From Gonocerus acuteangulatus (lineage: Eukaryota > Arthropoda > Insecta > Hemiptera > Coreidae): a stretch of 64,000 nt of DNA. The DNA lies in the NCBI GenBank assembly GCA_946811695.1, contig OX328132.1:124007406-124071405 (forward strand), given 5' to 3'. Position numbers and translations under genes: made by a program. Below, in pieces: positions 53,946 through 63,956 of this stretch; positions within the stretch are counted from its first letter, which is position 1, and every line of letters begins with the position of its first letter. Below the pieces are notes generated by a model that saw nothing but the letters and a program-made list of their open reading frames with translations, ran no database searches and was not told where the DNA came from.

Positions 53946-55075
53946 GAAATCAATATCCCAGCCCTCGAGGTTATGTATGCCTAGGATCGACTCAACAACC
54001 AAGGGTCCCTTTTATACAAACACCATCCTCTCATCCATATCCCAGCCCTCGAGGTTATGTATGCCTAGGATCGACTCAACAACCAAGGGTCTCTTTTATA
54101 CAAACACCATCCACTCATCCATATCCCAGCGCTCGAGGTTATGTATGCCTAGGTTCGACTCAACAGCCAAGGGTCTCTTTTATACAAACACCATCCACTC
54201 ATCCATATCCCAGCCCTCGAGGTTATGTATGCCTAGGATCGACTCAACAACCAAGGGTCTCTTTTATACAAAAACCATCCACTCATCCATATCCCAGCCC
54301 TCGAGGTTATGTATGCCTAGGATCGACTCAACAACCAAGGGTCTCTTTTATACAAACACCATCCACTCATCCATATCCCAGCCCTCGAGGTTATGTATGC
54401 CTAGGATCGACTCAACAGCCAAGGGCCTCTTTTATACAAACACCATCCACTCATCCATATCCCAGCCCTCGAGGTTATGTATGCCTAGGATCGACTCAAC
54501 AGCCAAGGGTCTCTTTTAAACAAACACCATCCACTCATCCATATCCCAGCCCTCGAGGTTATGTATGCCTAGGATCGACTCAACAGCCAAGGGTCTCTTT
54601 TATACAAACACCATCCACTCGTCCATATCCCAGCCCTCGAGGTTATGTATGCCTAGGATCGACTCAATAACCAAGGGTCTCTTTTATACAAACATCATCC
54701 TCTCATCCATATCCCAGCCCTCGAGGTTATGTATGCCTAGGATCGACTCAACAGCCAAGGGTCTCTTTTATTCAAACACCATCCACTCGTCCATATCCGA
54801 GCCTTCGAGGTTATGTATGCCTAGGATCGACTCAACAACCAAAGGTCTCTTTTATACAAACACCATCCACTCATCCATATCCCAGCTCTCGAGGTTATGT
54901 GTGCCTAGGATCGACTCCACAGCCAAGGGCCTCTTTTATACAAACACCATCCACTCATCCATATCCCAGCCCTCGAGGTTATGTATGCCTAGGATCGACT
55001 CAACAGCCAAGGGTCTCTTTTATACAAACACCATCCACTCATCCATATCCCAGCTCTCGAGGTTATATGTGCCGC
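53946..55075 (+). repeat. 84-bp satellite, 14 copies, open in two frames
   Basis: CTCGAGG (variants GCTCGAGG, CTTCGAGG) recurs every 84 bp from 53964 to 55056. As 84 = 3 x 28, two plus-strand frames stay open: 28-residue units containing QPSRLCMPRIDST and YPSPRGYVCLGSTQQPR, giving 241 and 249 codon frames (53794-54519, 53921-54670) that end by point mutations in single copies. Neither has a recognised domain or demonstrable start. Confidence 0.96.
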
Positions 55076-55189
55076 GAACAGCCAGAAAAAAAAAAGTCCG
55101 ACTCGCAGGAACTGCCTCATCTTAGCGCGGTTCCGTTCTTATCCCTAGTCTAATTTCGAAAGATTAAAATAGAAGCAGTTATTATTTTG

Positions 55190-55361
55190 TTGAGAGGAGA
55201 TCGTTGACCGTTGATGATGCAAGGTAGGGATTGTCCGGGTTAGGTCACTGCTACTTAATAATACATACCCCATATGTGTAGGTATGTGGGCATATATATG
55301 TACATATGTGTGCGTGTATATGTGTATGTGTATATGCATATATATAAATATATATATATTA

Positions 55362-55407
<46 letters not shown>

Positions 55408-55558
55408 CATAGATATGTGCATATATTAGTGTTAAATATGTCCTACTTGTATTTACAGCCCTGATGAAGGCTTGAAGTTCAAGCCGAAACGTCGGCACAA
55501 TAAAACCATTTTTACGATAAAATGTAGTTTTATTAAGTAGCAGTGACCGAACCCTGAC
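55190..55558 (+). mobile_element. Hammerhead element B4
   Basis: A 369-bp insertion between AGTTATTATTTTG (55177-55189) and AGTTATATTTTG (55559-55570). The left end has the extension TTGAGAGGAGATCGTTGACC and a module without ribozyme; the right arm is complete. A degenerate TA/TG-rich centre separates them. Confidence 0.82.
55458..55496 (+). ncRNA. Hammerhead ribozyme, B4
   Basis: GCC, core CTGATGA at 55461-55467, stem II GGCTTGAA / TTCAAGCC, GAAAC, GTC, GGC. All consensus positions are intact. Confidence 0.87.
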
Positions 55559-55669
55559 AGTTATATTTTGGTTCCACCAGTCTTGAAAGGTAGGATTTAC
55601 AATCTGACCTGGAAGGGTCGGCAACACAAGAAACCGTCCCGCTAGTTGCAAGGTCTTGGAATCTTGGAA

Positions 55670-56945
55670 ATCTATATTTCTAACAATAAATTGTTTTTGT
55701 TATTTTACTTAACCTGTTTTATTTTCGAATACATTATCCAACTATAAGCAATTAAAAAATAACAAGGAATAAAATACAGGCGAAAAGAACACTTTGAATA
55801 AGCGAAATCAATTACTTTAAAGCTTTAAGCTCTTATTTCTCCGATTGACATCGCCTAATCAAAACTTTCATTAGAACCTTTTATGTAGAGCATTTAATAA
55901 GCTTTCTAATGGTATTCTTCCGTTTACCAAAATTCTCAACAGTTTTCGAGATATTGAAGAAAGTTCCCAAAATTTATATTATTTCTAGCAACAGAAAATT
56001 GGCCTCATTTTTCATATCCTGTTTTACACACAAAATTTTCGCAACATAAGAAATTACAAAACTAAAAAGCAATAAAAAACGAAGGGAAAGAGACAAAAAT
56101 TACAACAAGAACGACAAAAACCCGTTCATAAGAACAAAACAGACGTATTTGAAGTTTTAAGCACTTATTTCTCCGATTGACATAACCTAATCAAAAATAG
56201 TTTTAGAATCTTTTTTGTAGAGAATTTAGTAAGCTTTCAAATAGTTTCTATCCACTTACCACGATTTCCCAACCGTGTTCGAGATATTAATGAAAGTATA
56301 CGAACTTCCCAAAACTTTTCATGTCTGTTCATAAAATATTTTATTCTAACCCTTCCTTAACTCCAAACGTAACAAAACTTTCAACATATTAGTTTTAATG
56401 AAAGTAGAACATGCAGATAAAGTTTCAACTGAATCCCATGATTCTAAGTACCCAAACCAAAAACGGTATTCAAAAAATATTTTTCCAATTTTCTCAAAAA
56501 CGGTTAAAGCTATCGCCTTGAAAATGGTTTCATTCCTTTTCCTAGCCCAGGAATCATATAAAACGAGTACTTAGAAGCTTATGAACTCAAAAACGTAAGC
56601 GTTACGATTTTTTTTGCGCGAATTTCGCCCCAAACGCCATCTTCCGGTAGGCGGATTTCGCTGGTTAACGAACTTGACCTTTCAAATTGGACGACGGATT
56701 TTTGTACCAAATTTCATCAAAATCGGACCATTCGTCTTCGAGCTAGAGAGCGAACAGACAAATATATATATATATATAAATAAATATATACATATATATA
56801 TATATACAAATTTGAACCACCATCATTTTCGGTCTCTAGGGGTTCTGAAACGCAAAATTTTCTAGTCGGCACTTCCGGATTGTTTCATTGTATCAACCTT
56901 ATAAGCGGGGTTCCTCCCTATGGGGGAGGGAGGAACCGCGCTAAA
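55670..56945 (-). mobile_element. Dispersed repeat I, minus copy with internal duplication
   Basis: Inverse of 51640-52610. The segment with TTATTTCTCCGATTGACAT is present twice (about 55838 and 56168), so this copy is longer. Its TA run (56764-56808) is short. The frame at 56614-56865 is unsupported. Confidence 0.8.
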
Positions 56946-57532
56946 AATGATGTTCTCTCCCTCTCGCCCTATTTTTTTACCTCTCTGTTTTTCTCTCTTG
57001 CCACCTATTGCACCCTAAGCAGGCAAAGACTTTATTATACCCTAACGTCAAACTTTCGAAAGCGTTTTAAGATGCTATTGGGATTCCACTAAATGTTTGC
57101 AAAGTTTCTTCGAATAATCTTCGACACTATCTACTAGGTACTGAAACGACTATTGTTAAAACATATTTGTGTGAGAGATATCTCCATTCATCCAATCATG
57201 TCTTTAATCTTTTCATACTTCTTATCCGGTGCAGTAGCTAAGAAGTGACTTATTTCGGGATATGAAGCTTGCACATGCAGGACACGTGACCAGGACCACG
57301 AGGCCACAGCAGCTTGATAAGTCTAACGACGTCAACATCCTTTTAAAGGTCGTTTTGGTCTACATTTTCCCTTCTACTTCCTCTTTAATATTACTCAAGA
57401 TTCTTCTCAACACTTGCCTTTCAAAATCAGGAGTCCGTTTCCTCGGTTGTCTTTCCGACCCGTAGAATAAGTACTCGGCGTACCAAGATCTGGTATTGGA
57501 TAATGTTTATGCTAAAGGGGATAAATCTACAT
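56946..57532. other. Unannotated stretch
   Basis: No repeat partner. Frames at 56880-57092 and 57262-57465 lack domains. Confidence 0.45.
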
Positions 57533-57540
57533 AAAGCACC

Positions 57541-58247
57541 GGGTCTTTTTGCGAAGACCTCATCAAGTTACTTTGAAGTATCTGTCGTGATTTTAAACAG
57601 TGATTTTGGTACTCACTGATTAGCTTACTGGTTCTTCGCAGGTTATCTATTTTATTCTTCACAGGTTCTAAGGTTAGAAACCATATTATATAAATATAGT
57701 AATCTAAAGTTAATATAGTACTGAAAAGTATTTAAAATCACTGCAATCACTACTAAAAGTAAATTTTTTTTTACTATTACATTTAAATAATATGGTTTCT
57801 AACTAACCCTTAGAAAACTTTTATTTGAAAATAATACTTTTATTCTTGTAAAAGAAAATGAAAATAAGCAGAATATATTTCAGCAATCAATATTTATTAA
57901 TAAAAAGGTTAATATTATAAAAATCAATGGTAATTGTCAAGTTTAGGGGTCTCCTCGCCGAAATTTTTGTCCGGTGGTTCTATAACATATTTACATTTTA
58001 TATTTATTTCGCATTATGGGCATACGTGGTATGCGTTTCGCTACGCTCGCTCAAGAACATATCAAAACTCTAGTCAATCCAACTCGCAAAAATTAATAGA
58101 ATTCTATTGTGTGTGGAAGGTGACTTTACTACTAGCAACAACCAATAGAATTGTCCATAGGAATAGCCAATAGAAAAGCTAATGAGCTATGCGCGTGCGC
58201 TGAATCACTGTCACAAGTAACTGGATGTGGTCTTCGCAAAAAGACCC
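57541..58247 (+). mobile_element. MITE family D, complete copy with exact 8-bp duplication
   Basis: Ends GGGTCTTTTTGCGAAGACC and GGTCTTCGCAAAAAGACCC (about 30-bp inverted ends), flanked by AAAGCACC on both sides (57533-57540, 58248-58255). Internal hairpins: AACCATATTATATAAATATA and its inverse. 707 bp, non-coding. The 8-bp duplication points to the hAT superfamily or another 8-bp family such as P or Merlin. Confidence 0.92.
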
Positions 58248-58279
58248 AAAGCACCCGTTGGAAGAGTTAATCCACCAAG

Positions 58280-58280
<1 letters not shown>

Positions 58281-58334
<54 letters not shown>
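58281..58334. repeat. (TA)n microsatellite
   Basis: About 27 TA units between two MITEs. Confidence 0.97.
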
Positions 58335-58337
<3 letters not shown>

Positions 58338-58729
58338 GGTGGCCCCATGTGCTTAAGCTTCAAGCTACTTGAAGGAGAGTTCAGTCTTAGCAAAAAGGTT
58401 CCGACCAAAATGGGTCCAGAAATGCTCCCTAGTAGTGCTGGGGATTTATGACCTGCTAAAACCACGTTTTTCGAGCATTAAACGCCGATAACTTCTCAAC
58501 TACAAATTAGACTCCTTTGTAGGAAAATGTGGAGAATTCAGCGGTCTACAACTTTCATTCGTAGCTTTTCCTTCTGACACCTCAGGCTGAGATGTTCCTG
58601 GGATTTGGAGTCGGAAAAACGTACATTTTAGCTCCAGCACCTCCATTTCCGGACCAATGTTAATAGGAACAGTTTTGCTCGGAATCTAATTTCTTTTAAG
58701 TAACTTGAACCACACTTTGGGCCACCCTG
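58335..58729. mobile_element. Small element with CAGGGTGGCCC inverted ends
   Basis: Starts CAGGGTGGCCC after a TA and ends GGGCCACCCTG. About 395 bp with no open frame. The ends resemble the foldback at 35668 and the fragment at 46424. The expected TA on the right side is not preserved. Confidence 0.7.
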
Positions 58730-58839
58730 AGGTATATTTACTGGCGGACCTAACACCTAATATGATAATTAATTAATTAATTCGGCACCGGTAAAGCTTA
58801 CTCATCAGGAGGACCTACCCGATGTTGAAAATTAGTTCA

Positions 58840-59640
58840 GAAAAACTTAGACATAGATGATAAAACTATGTGCTATTCCAAGAGAGAATTATTTATCCTA
58901 ATTCTAAAATACTATATTAGGTTAGATTCTAAAAGAAAATTATTTTGCTTACTTAGTTCTGAAATACTAGATTTTTAGATTCCAAGAGAGAATTATTTAT
59001 CCTACCTAATTCTAAAATACTATATTAGGTTAGATTCTAAAAGAAAATTATTTAGCCTAACTTGAAGATTAGTTAGAGTCCAAATGAGAATTATTTATTC
59101 TATTTAGTTCTGAAATACTAGACTATGTGCGATTCCGAAAGAGAATTATTTTGCCCACTTAGTTCTGAAATACTAGATAGGTTAGATTCTGAATGAGAAT
59201 TATTTATTCTACTTAGTTCTGAAATACTAGATTATGTTAGGTTCAAAAAGTGAATTATTTATCCTACTTAGATCTGAAATACTAGATTATATTAGATTCC
59301 ATAAGAGAATTATTTATCCTACTTAGTTCTGAAATACTAGATTATGTTAGATTCCAAATGAGAATTATTTATTCTATTTAGTTCTGAAATACTAGACTAT
59401 GTGCGATTCCGAAAGAGAATTATTTTGCCCACTTAGTTCTGAAATACTAGATAGGTTAGATTCTGAATGAGAATTATTTATTCTACTTAGTTCTGAAATA
59501 CTAGATTATGTTAGATTCCATAAGAGAATTATTTATCCTACTTAGTTCTGAAACACTAGATTAGGCCCGGTTCCTAATAAGAATGATTTGGCCTATTTAG
59601 ATTTGAAATAGCCCTTCGAGCTATGTTGCTAAAGATAATT
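58840..59640 (+). repeat. 54-bp minisatellite, about 14 copies, with larger block duplications
   Basis: TAGTTCTGAAATACTAGA recurs about every 54 bp (59104, 59158, 59212). A block beginning CTATTTAGTTCTGAAATACT recurs about 278 bp later with the same variants. Confidence 0.93.
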
Positions 59641-60179
59641 GTTTTGACTATTTGTTAGTGAAGTACTAAAATGCCCATGAAGTAATGTAAATAAAAGGTT
59701 TACAATGTTTAATACCGGCCATCCTCTCGGGAATAATAAATCAATAGATGCTTCTCTCCTCCCCAACGTCAGGTTAATATCATCCAAAGGTTTAAAGGTG
59801 CTTCTTCAATTCCTACAAATATCCCTTTTCCCCTGAACCCCCCCCCCCTCCAGCTTTATTCCGGGAAATAATCCCTACCTTTATGAAAACATCTCCTCCG
59901 ATTCCGTAAATCCCTTTTTCTGAAAATAATTTTCAAATATCTCTCCAATACTAAAATTAATCTCCGAATTTGGAGAGTTTTCGCTCCGTTCCTGAAATCC
60001 TCCCCTATAACCTTTCCTTCCTTCCTAGAACTATGCTATACTTCTCCCGCCTGAATTTTTTTACTTATCTTCTTATTTTTATTCGATTTTTATATAAAAC
60101 TTACTATAATCATTAAATATCAATTTCATTACGAATAATTTTCATTCATCTCTGATAATATCACAAAAATAAACCTAAT
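59641..60179. other. Unannotated stretch
   Basis: No gene or clear repeat recognised. Confidence 0.5.
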
Positions 60180-60189
60180 AATACTTTCA

Positions 60190-60353
60190 GGGTCTCCCGT
60201 GGTCTAGTGGCTAGCGCGCTGGATTCATAAGCGGGAGATGGTGGGTTCGATCCCCACCGGCGACAGCAGGGCTCGCTGAGAAAATTCCTGGCTGCACCCT
60301 GGATGTCGGCGCTAATGGCCAAGAATTGTCGATGCACCGTAAAGAAAAAAAAA
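60190..60353 (+). mobile_element. tRNA-derived SINE (family 1), copy 3 with target duplication
   Basis: Same head (GGGTCTCCCGTGGTCTAGTG), B-box variant GGTTCGATCCC and body (CACCCTGGATGTCGGCGCTA), short A tail. AATACTTTCA flanks both sides (60180-60189, 60354-60363). Confidence 0.87.
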
Positions 60354-60354
60354 A

Positions 60355-60853
60355 ATACTTTCATTTATTTGACGTTGTTTCACTCTAAAATTCAAATTAT
60401 ATAATGAAATTGAGAGATAATCGCCGTTCTTAGTATACCGTTTGAAAGCTGATTAAATTTGACAACTTTTCTGATATTCGGCGGTCTGTAGGATTTATTT
60501 TAGAAGTGATTTTCGAGAAATTGTCGCTAATGACAAGCGTTTATTAATTTATACTTTTTGTATTGATATTACGGTTCTGAGTGAGATGATTGTGAACATT
60601 CAATGTGCATTACCCTTAAAGAAAATTTAATGTTGATTTCAAATATGTAATGTATTGTTGAAAAACAATTTTTACAAGCAGTGAAAACTGGAGTTGTACT
60701 ACAAAAAAGAAGGTTTCTTCTAAAGAAACTTTTAGAAGGGCATATGTCTGGAACGGAGTGAGATAAAAATGTGTGGTTGGTGGTGTTCAACTACATTTTT
60801 GTATAGTTTTATCCCCTGAAGGATTGTCATTAACTTGCGATACACCCTGTATA
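60355..60853 (-). mobile_element. Dispersed repeat E, inverse copy
   Basis: Inverse of 10402-10935; ends AACTTGCGATACACCCTGTA at 60853. The SINE target site lies at its other edge. Confidence 0.77.
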
Positions 60854-61542
60854 CAGAGACGCTCGAGAAAATGTACAGTTCCAGAAGAACGCAATGTGAT
60901 GTGAGATGATTTATCTACAATAGATTTTAATGAGGAGAATTAATTCTTAATAATTCCTTTAGTATCTCACAATGAGCGTAAGTAAGAAAAACATTGACCA
61001 AGTTCTTCAGAAAACCTGTTAAGATCGTTCAAACGATTACTTGCAATGGGAACGATTGCAAGTAATCGTTACGATACTTGAACGATACGTTCAAGACGAT
61101 TATTATGTTTACTATGTGCCAATTTAAATTTCCCCTCAGGACTACATTTCGAAATACAACAAACTAAATCCGGTTGTTGTGGTTAGAAAAATCTCACATA
61201 ATTCACTAACATTAATATTGTAAAAGGATTTCGAATACTATGTTTAAGAGATAATTGTCTAAATTGTTCCCATGATTCTACAAAATTTAAATTATGACAA
61301 AATAATTTATTTGATTTATGTAGGAACTAGAATCAGATATTTAATTATAAAGTGTATTTTGAATGCAATCTAAATTTAAAGAGTATTCTGATTTTCCTTC
61401 ATCCATGCTTTAGGGAACACCAAAAGAAAAACAGTTCTCATCATTGTCTTTTTACTTCTATTGAGTCCCAATGAAACCAAAAACAAAAAAGGGTATTTCT
61501 AGGTCATTATGGATAGTGAGGCTTGAAACATAGAACGGAGCA
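60854..61542. other. Unannotated AT-rich stretch with a strong hairpin
   Basis: ACGATTACTTGCAAT (61031-61045) and its exact complement (61053-61067) form a 15-bp stem around a 7-nt loop. No gene recognised. Confidence 0.5.
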
Positions 61543-61915
61543 TTGACTATTTTTCGGAGTACTTTGGATTGGAGAGATTGGATTCGTAAGATATTGGATC
61601 GCTTGGCACACCCCAAAATTCCAAGCCATACGTCCAGGTGGGATGAAGTATACTATCAACTCTATGATTTGAACTTTTTGTGTCGTAACTCAAACTCTAT
61701 AACTCCATGTCCAACTGACAACTTCTTCGATTCTCCAATCACTTGTAGTGATTTGGAAATCACGGCTGTTATCGGCGAACATAGACTTCATCGAGTTCGT
61801 GATGTAGACAGTGACATTCCTGTATGTGATCCTCCTTCTGAGCAGCGTATTTTAGCCGAAGTCCAGCTAATAGGATAGATAACATTGAATTCGAAAGTGA
61901 CGATGAAGCTGAGGA
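61543..61915 (+). pseudogene. Repeat-encoded protein remnant, family unknown
   Basis: A 111-codon frame (with CPTDNFFDSPITCSDLEITA, then VIGEHRLHRVRDVDSD) ends at 61878, but a +1 shift continues SRSPANRIDNIEFESDDEAE before a stop near 61918, an acidic tail like a genuine protein end. A diverged partner lies at about 46640-46850. I recognise no domain. Probably a transposon protein fragment. Confidence 0.45.
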
Positions 61916-62360
61916 ATAAGTGGTCACAGAATAATCTCCAACAATTAGAGAAACCACAAATGCGGTTAATCCACACAGACCTTTTACAATGTCGCTAATC
62001 ACATGTACATCTAACAAGGGAACATCCCCAAGTGTCCGGAGCCGATTTTTATGAAACTTTGTTAAATTAAACACGTGAAAATAATCGATACGTATCGATA
62101 CGTTTAAGGGGTGAAACACCCTTCCAAAGTACACTCTACAAAATTCTAACAAGGGGAGTATAGAGTGGTGGGGTCATCGATTTGGTCCATTTTTTTCCGG
62201 TGATTCTACATCCAAAAATAGTTGACACGTGTCAGAGCGTTCCGTCCAATGTGCCTTAGGAGCTGAGAAAATGAAATCGACATGATTCCTTCGCCAATTC
62301 ATTTGTTTTAGAGAGCAGATTAAAGAAAAAGTACAGTCCTTGAACAATAATTTATATTTC

Positions 62361-62601
62361 AAGGTACGGATTGTTGGGGTTCGGTCACTGCTACTTAATA
62401 AAACTAAATTTTATCGTAAAAATGGTTTTATTGTGCCGACGTTTCGGCTTGAACTTCAAGCCTTCATCAGGGCGATGGGAAGATTGAGAACTATACCTCA
62501 CAGATGCGGGATCATTTCTCAGAAAATTTAGTTTTATTAAGTAGCAGTGACCGAACCCCGACAATCCCTACCTTGCATCATCTACGGTCAACGATCTCTC
62601 A
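62361..62601. mobile_element. Hammerhead element B5, smallest copy
   Basis: A 241-bp insertion between AACAATAATTTATATTTC (62343-62360) and AACAATTATTTATATTTC (62602-62619), an 18-bp duplication with one mismatch. Both arms carry the end module; the right end bears the extension (inverse of GATCGTTGACCGTAGATGAT). Only the left arm has a ribozyme. Confidence 0.88.
62435..62473 (-). ncRNA. Hammerhead ribozyme, B5
   Basis: Minus strand GCC, CTGATGA, stem II GGCTTGAA / TTCAAGCC, GAAAC, GTC, GGC. The sequence outside stem I (CCCATC) differs from other B copies, yet the core is unchanged. Confidence 0.87.
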
Positions 62602-63394
62602 AACAATTATTTATATTTCGTCAAATAAATTCAAAAATATCTTTACGTTTGAAGTAAACTAGCATTATACAATTTTTTACACCAACAATAATACGAGATT
62701 TAAAATAAGCGCCCCAAGAAACCCTAATGAGGTAAATATCAACGAAAACTAAAAATAATACTTTTTTCTTCCAATGCCGAGAGATACATACATTTGTCTG
62801 TTCCGATGATATTCACCTCATTACAGTTTCTCAGGGTGCTGATTTTAAATCTGCTATTATTTTTGGCGTAAAATGCTAGTTTACGTCATATGTAAGCTTA
62901 TTTTTTAATTTATTTGACGAAATATAAATTATTGGCCAACGATTGTGTTCGTTCTTTAATCTACTCAAGTTGATATATAGACTAAAGCATTTTCAACCTA
63001 TTTTATTCTATTTCTCGGCTCCTAAGGCGCATTGGACAGGCACGTGTCGACTATTTTTCCATGTAGAATCACCAGAAAAAAAAAAAAAAAAAAATGGACC
63101 ATATCCGTGACTGTATACTCCCCTTGTTAGAATATTTGAAGTGTACTTTGGAAGGGTGCTTTCACCCCTTAAACCTGCGATTGGGCCGATAAAAACACAT
63201 AAGTATCGATTATTTTCACGTGTTTAATAAATACACAAATTTCTTATAAAAATCGGCTCCGGGCACTTGGGGATGTTCCCTTGTAAGTAACATTCCAGGA
63301 CTCTTTATGAAAAAAAGGGAAAACAATATTCAAAAAAAGATTGGCAGTTGCTGAATAATGAGATGTAAATATGGATTTACTAACTCAATAAGAG

Positions 63395-63825
63395 TACATT
63401 CAGCCGTTTCTTGCCAATTTGGTTTAAATGCTAGTATAAACAACACGTACATTCAGCCGTTTCTTGCCAATTTGGTTTAAATGCTAGTATAAACAACACG
63501 TACATTCAGCCGTTTCTTGCCAATTTGGTTTAAATGCTAGTATAAACAACACGTACATTCAGCCGTTTCTTGCCAATTTGGTTTAAATGCTAGTATAAAC
63601 AACACGTACATTCAGCCGTTTCTTGCCAATTTGGTTTAAATGCTAGTATAAACAACACGTACATTCAGCCGTTTCTTGCCAATTTGTTTTAAATGCTAGT
63701 ATAAACAACACGTACATTCAGCCGTTTCTTGCCAATTTGGTTTATATGCTAGTATAAACAACACGTACATTCAGCCGTTTCTTGCCAATTTGGTTTAAAT
63801 GCTAGTATAAACAACACGTACTTGA
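63395..63825 (+). repeat. 53-bp minisatellite, 8 copies
   Basis: The unit contains TACATTCAGCCGTTTCTTGC, CAATTTGGTTTAAATGCTAG and TATAAACAACACG; starts at 63395 and 63448. A related single unit lies at 47548. Confidence 0.96.
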
Positions 63826-63956
63826 GGAAACTTCACGTGGATTGTTATAATTCATTATTTTTAATTACCTGAATGAATTTGTGATCGTTAAGTAGAAATC
63901 TAGTGAACTCGTAAGAATATTTCACGGTCCCTTGAAGATCGTAAATAGTTCAGTAC

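Larger units (their letters stand above)
62015..63283. mobile_element. TAA-flanked inverted-repeat element, split by B5
   Basis: Ends CAAGGGAACATCCCCAAGTG and its inverse at 63283, with TAA on both sides (62012-62014, 63284-63286). Inverted arms of about 270 bp (62015-62285, 63005-63283) include TTTAAGGGGTGAAA and GTGATTCTACAT. The interior is non-coding and holds the hammerhead element. A 3-bp TAA duplication suggests a PIF/Harbinger-like mover. Confidence 0.75.

Noticed and set aside
58770..58830. CTGATGA on the minus strand as another hammerhead
   Set aside because: After CTGATGAG the downstream sequence has GAATTA, not GAAA, and no stem II with plausible pairing.
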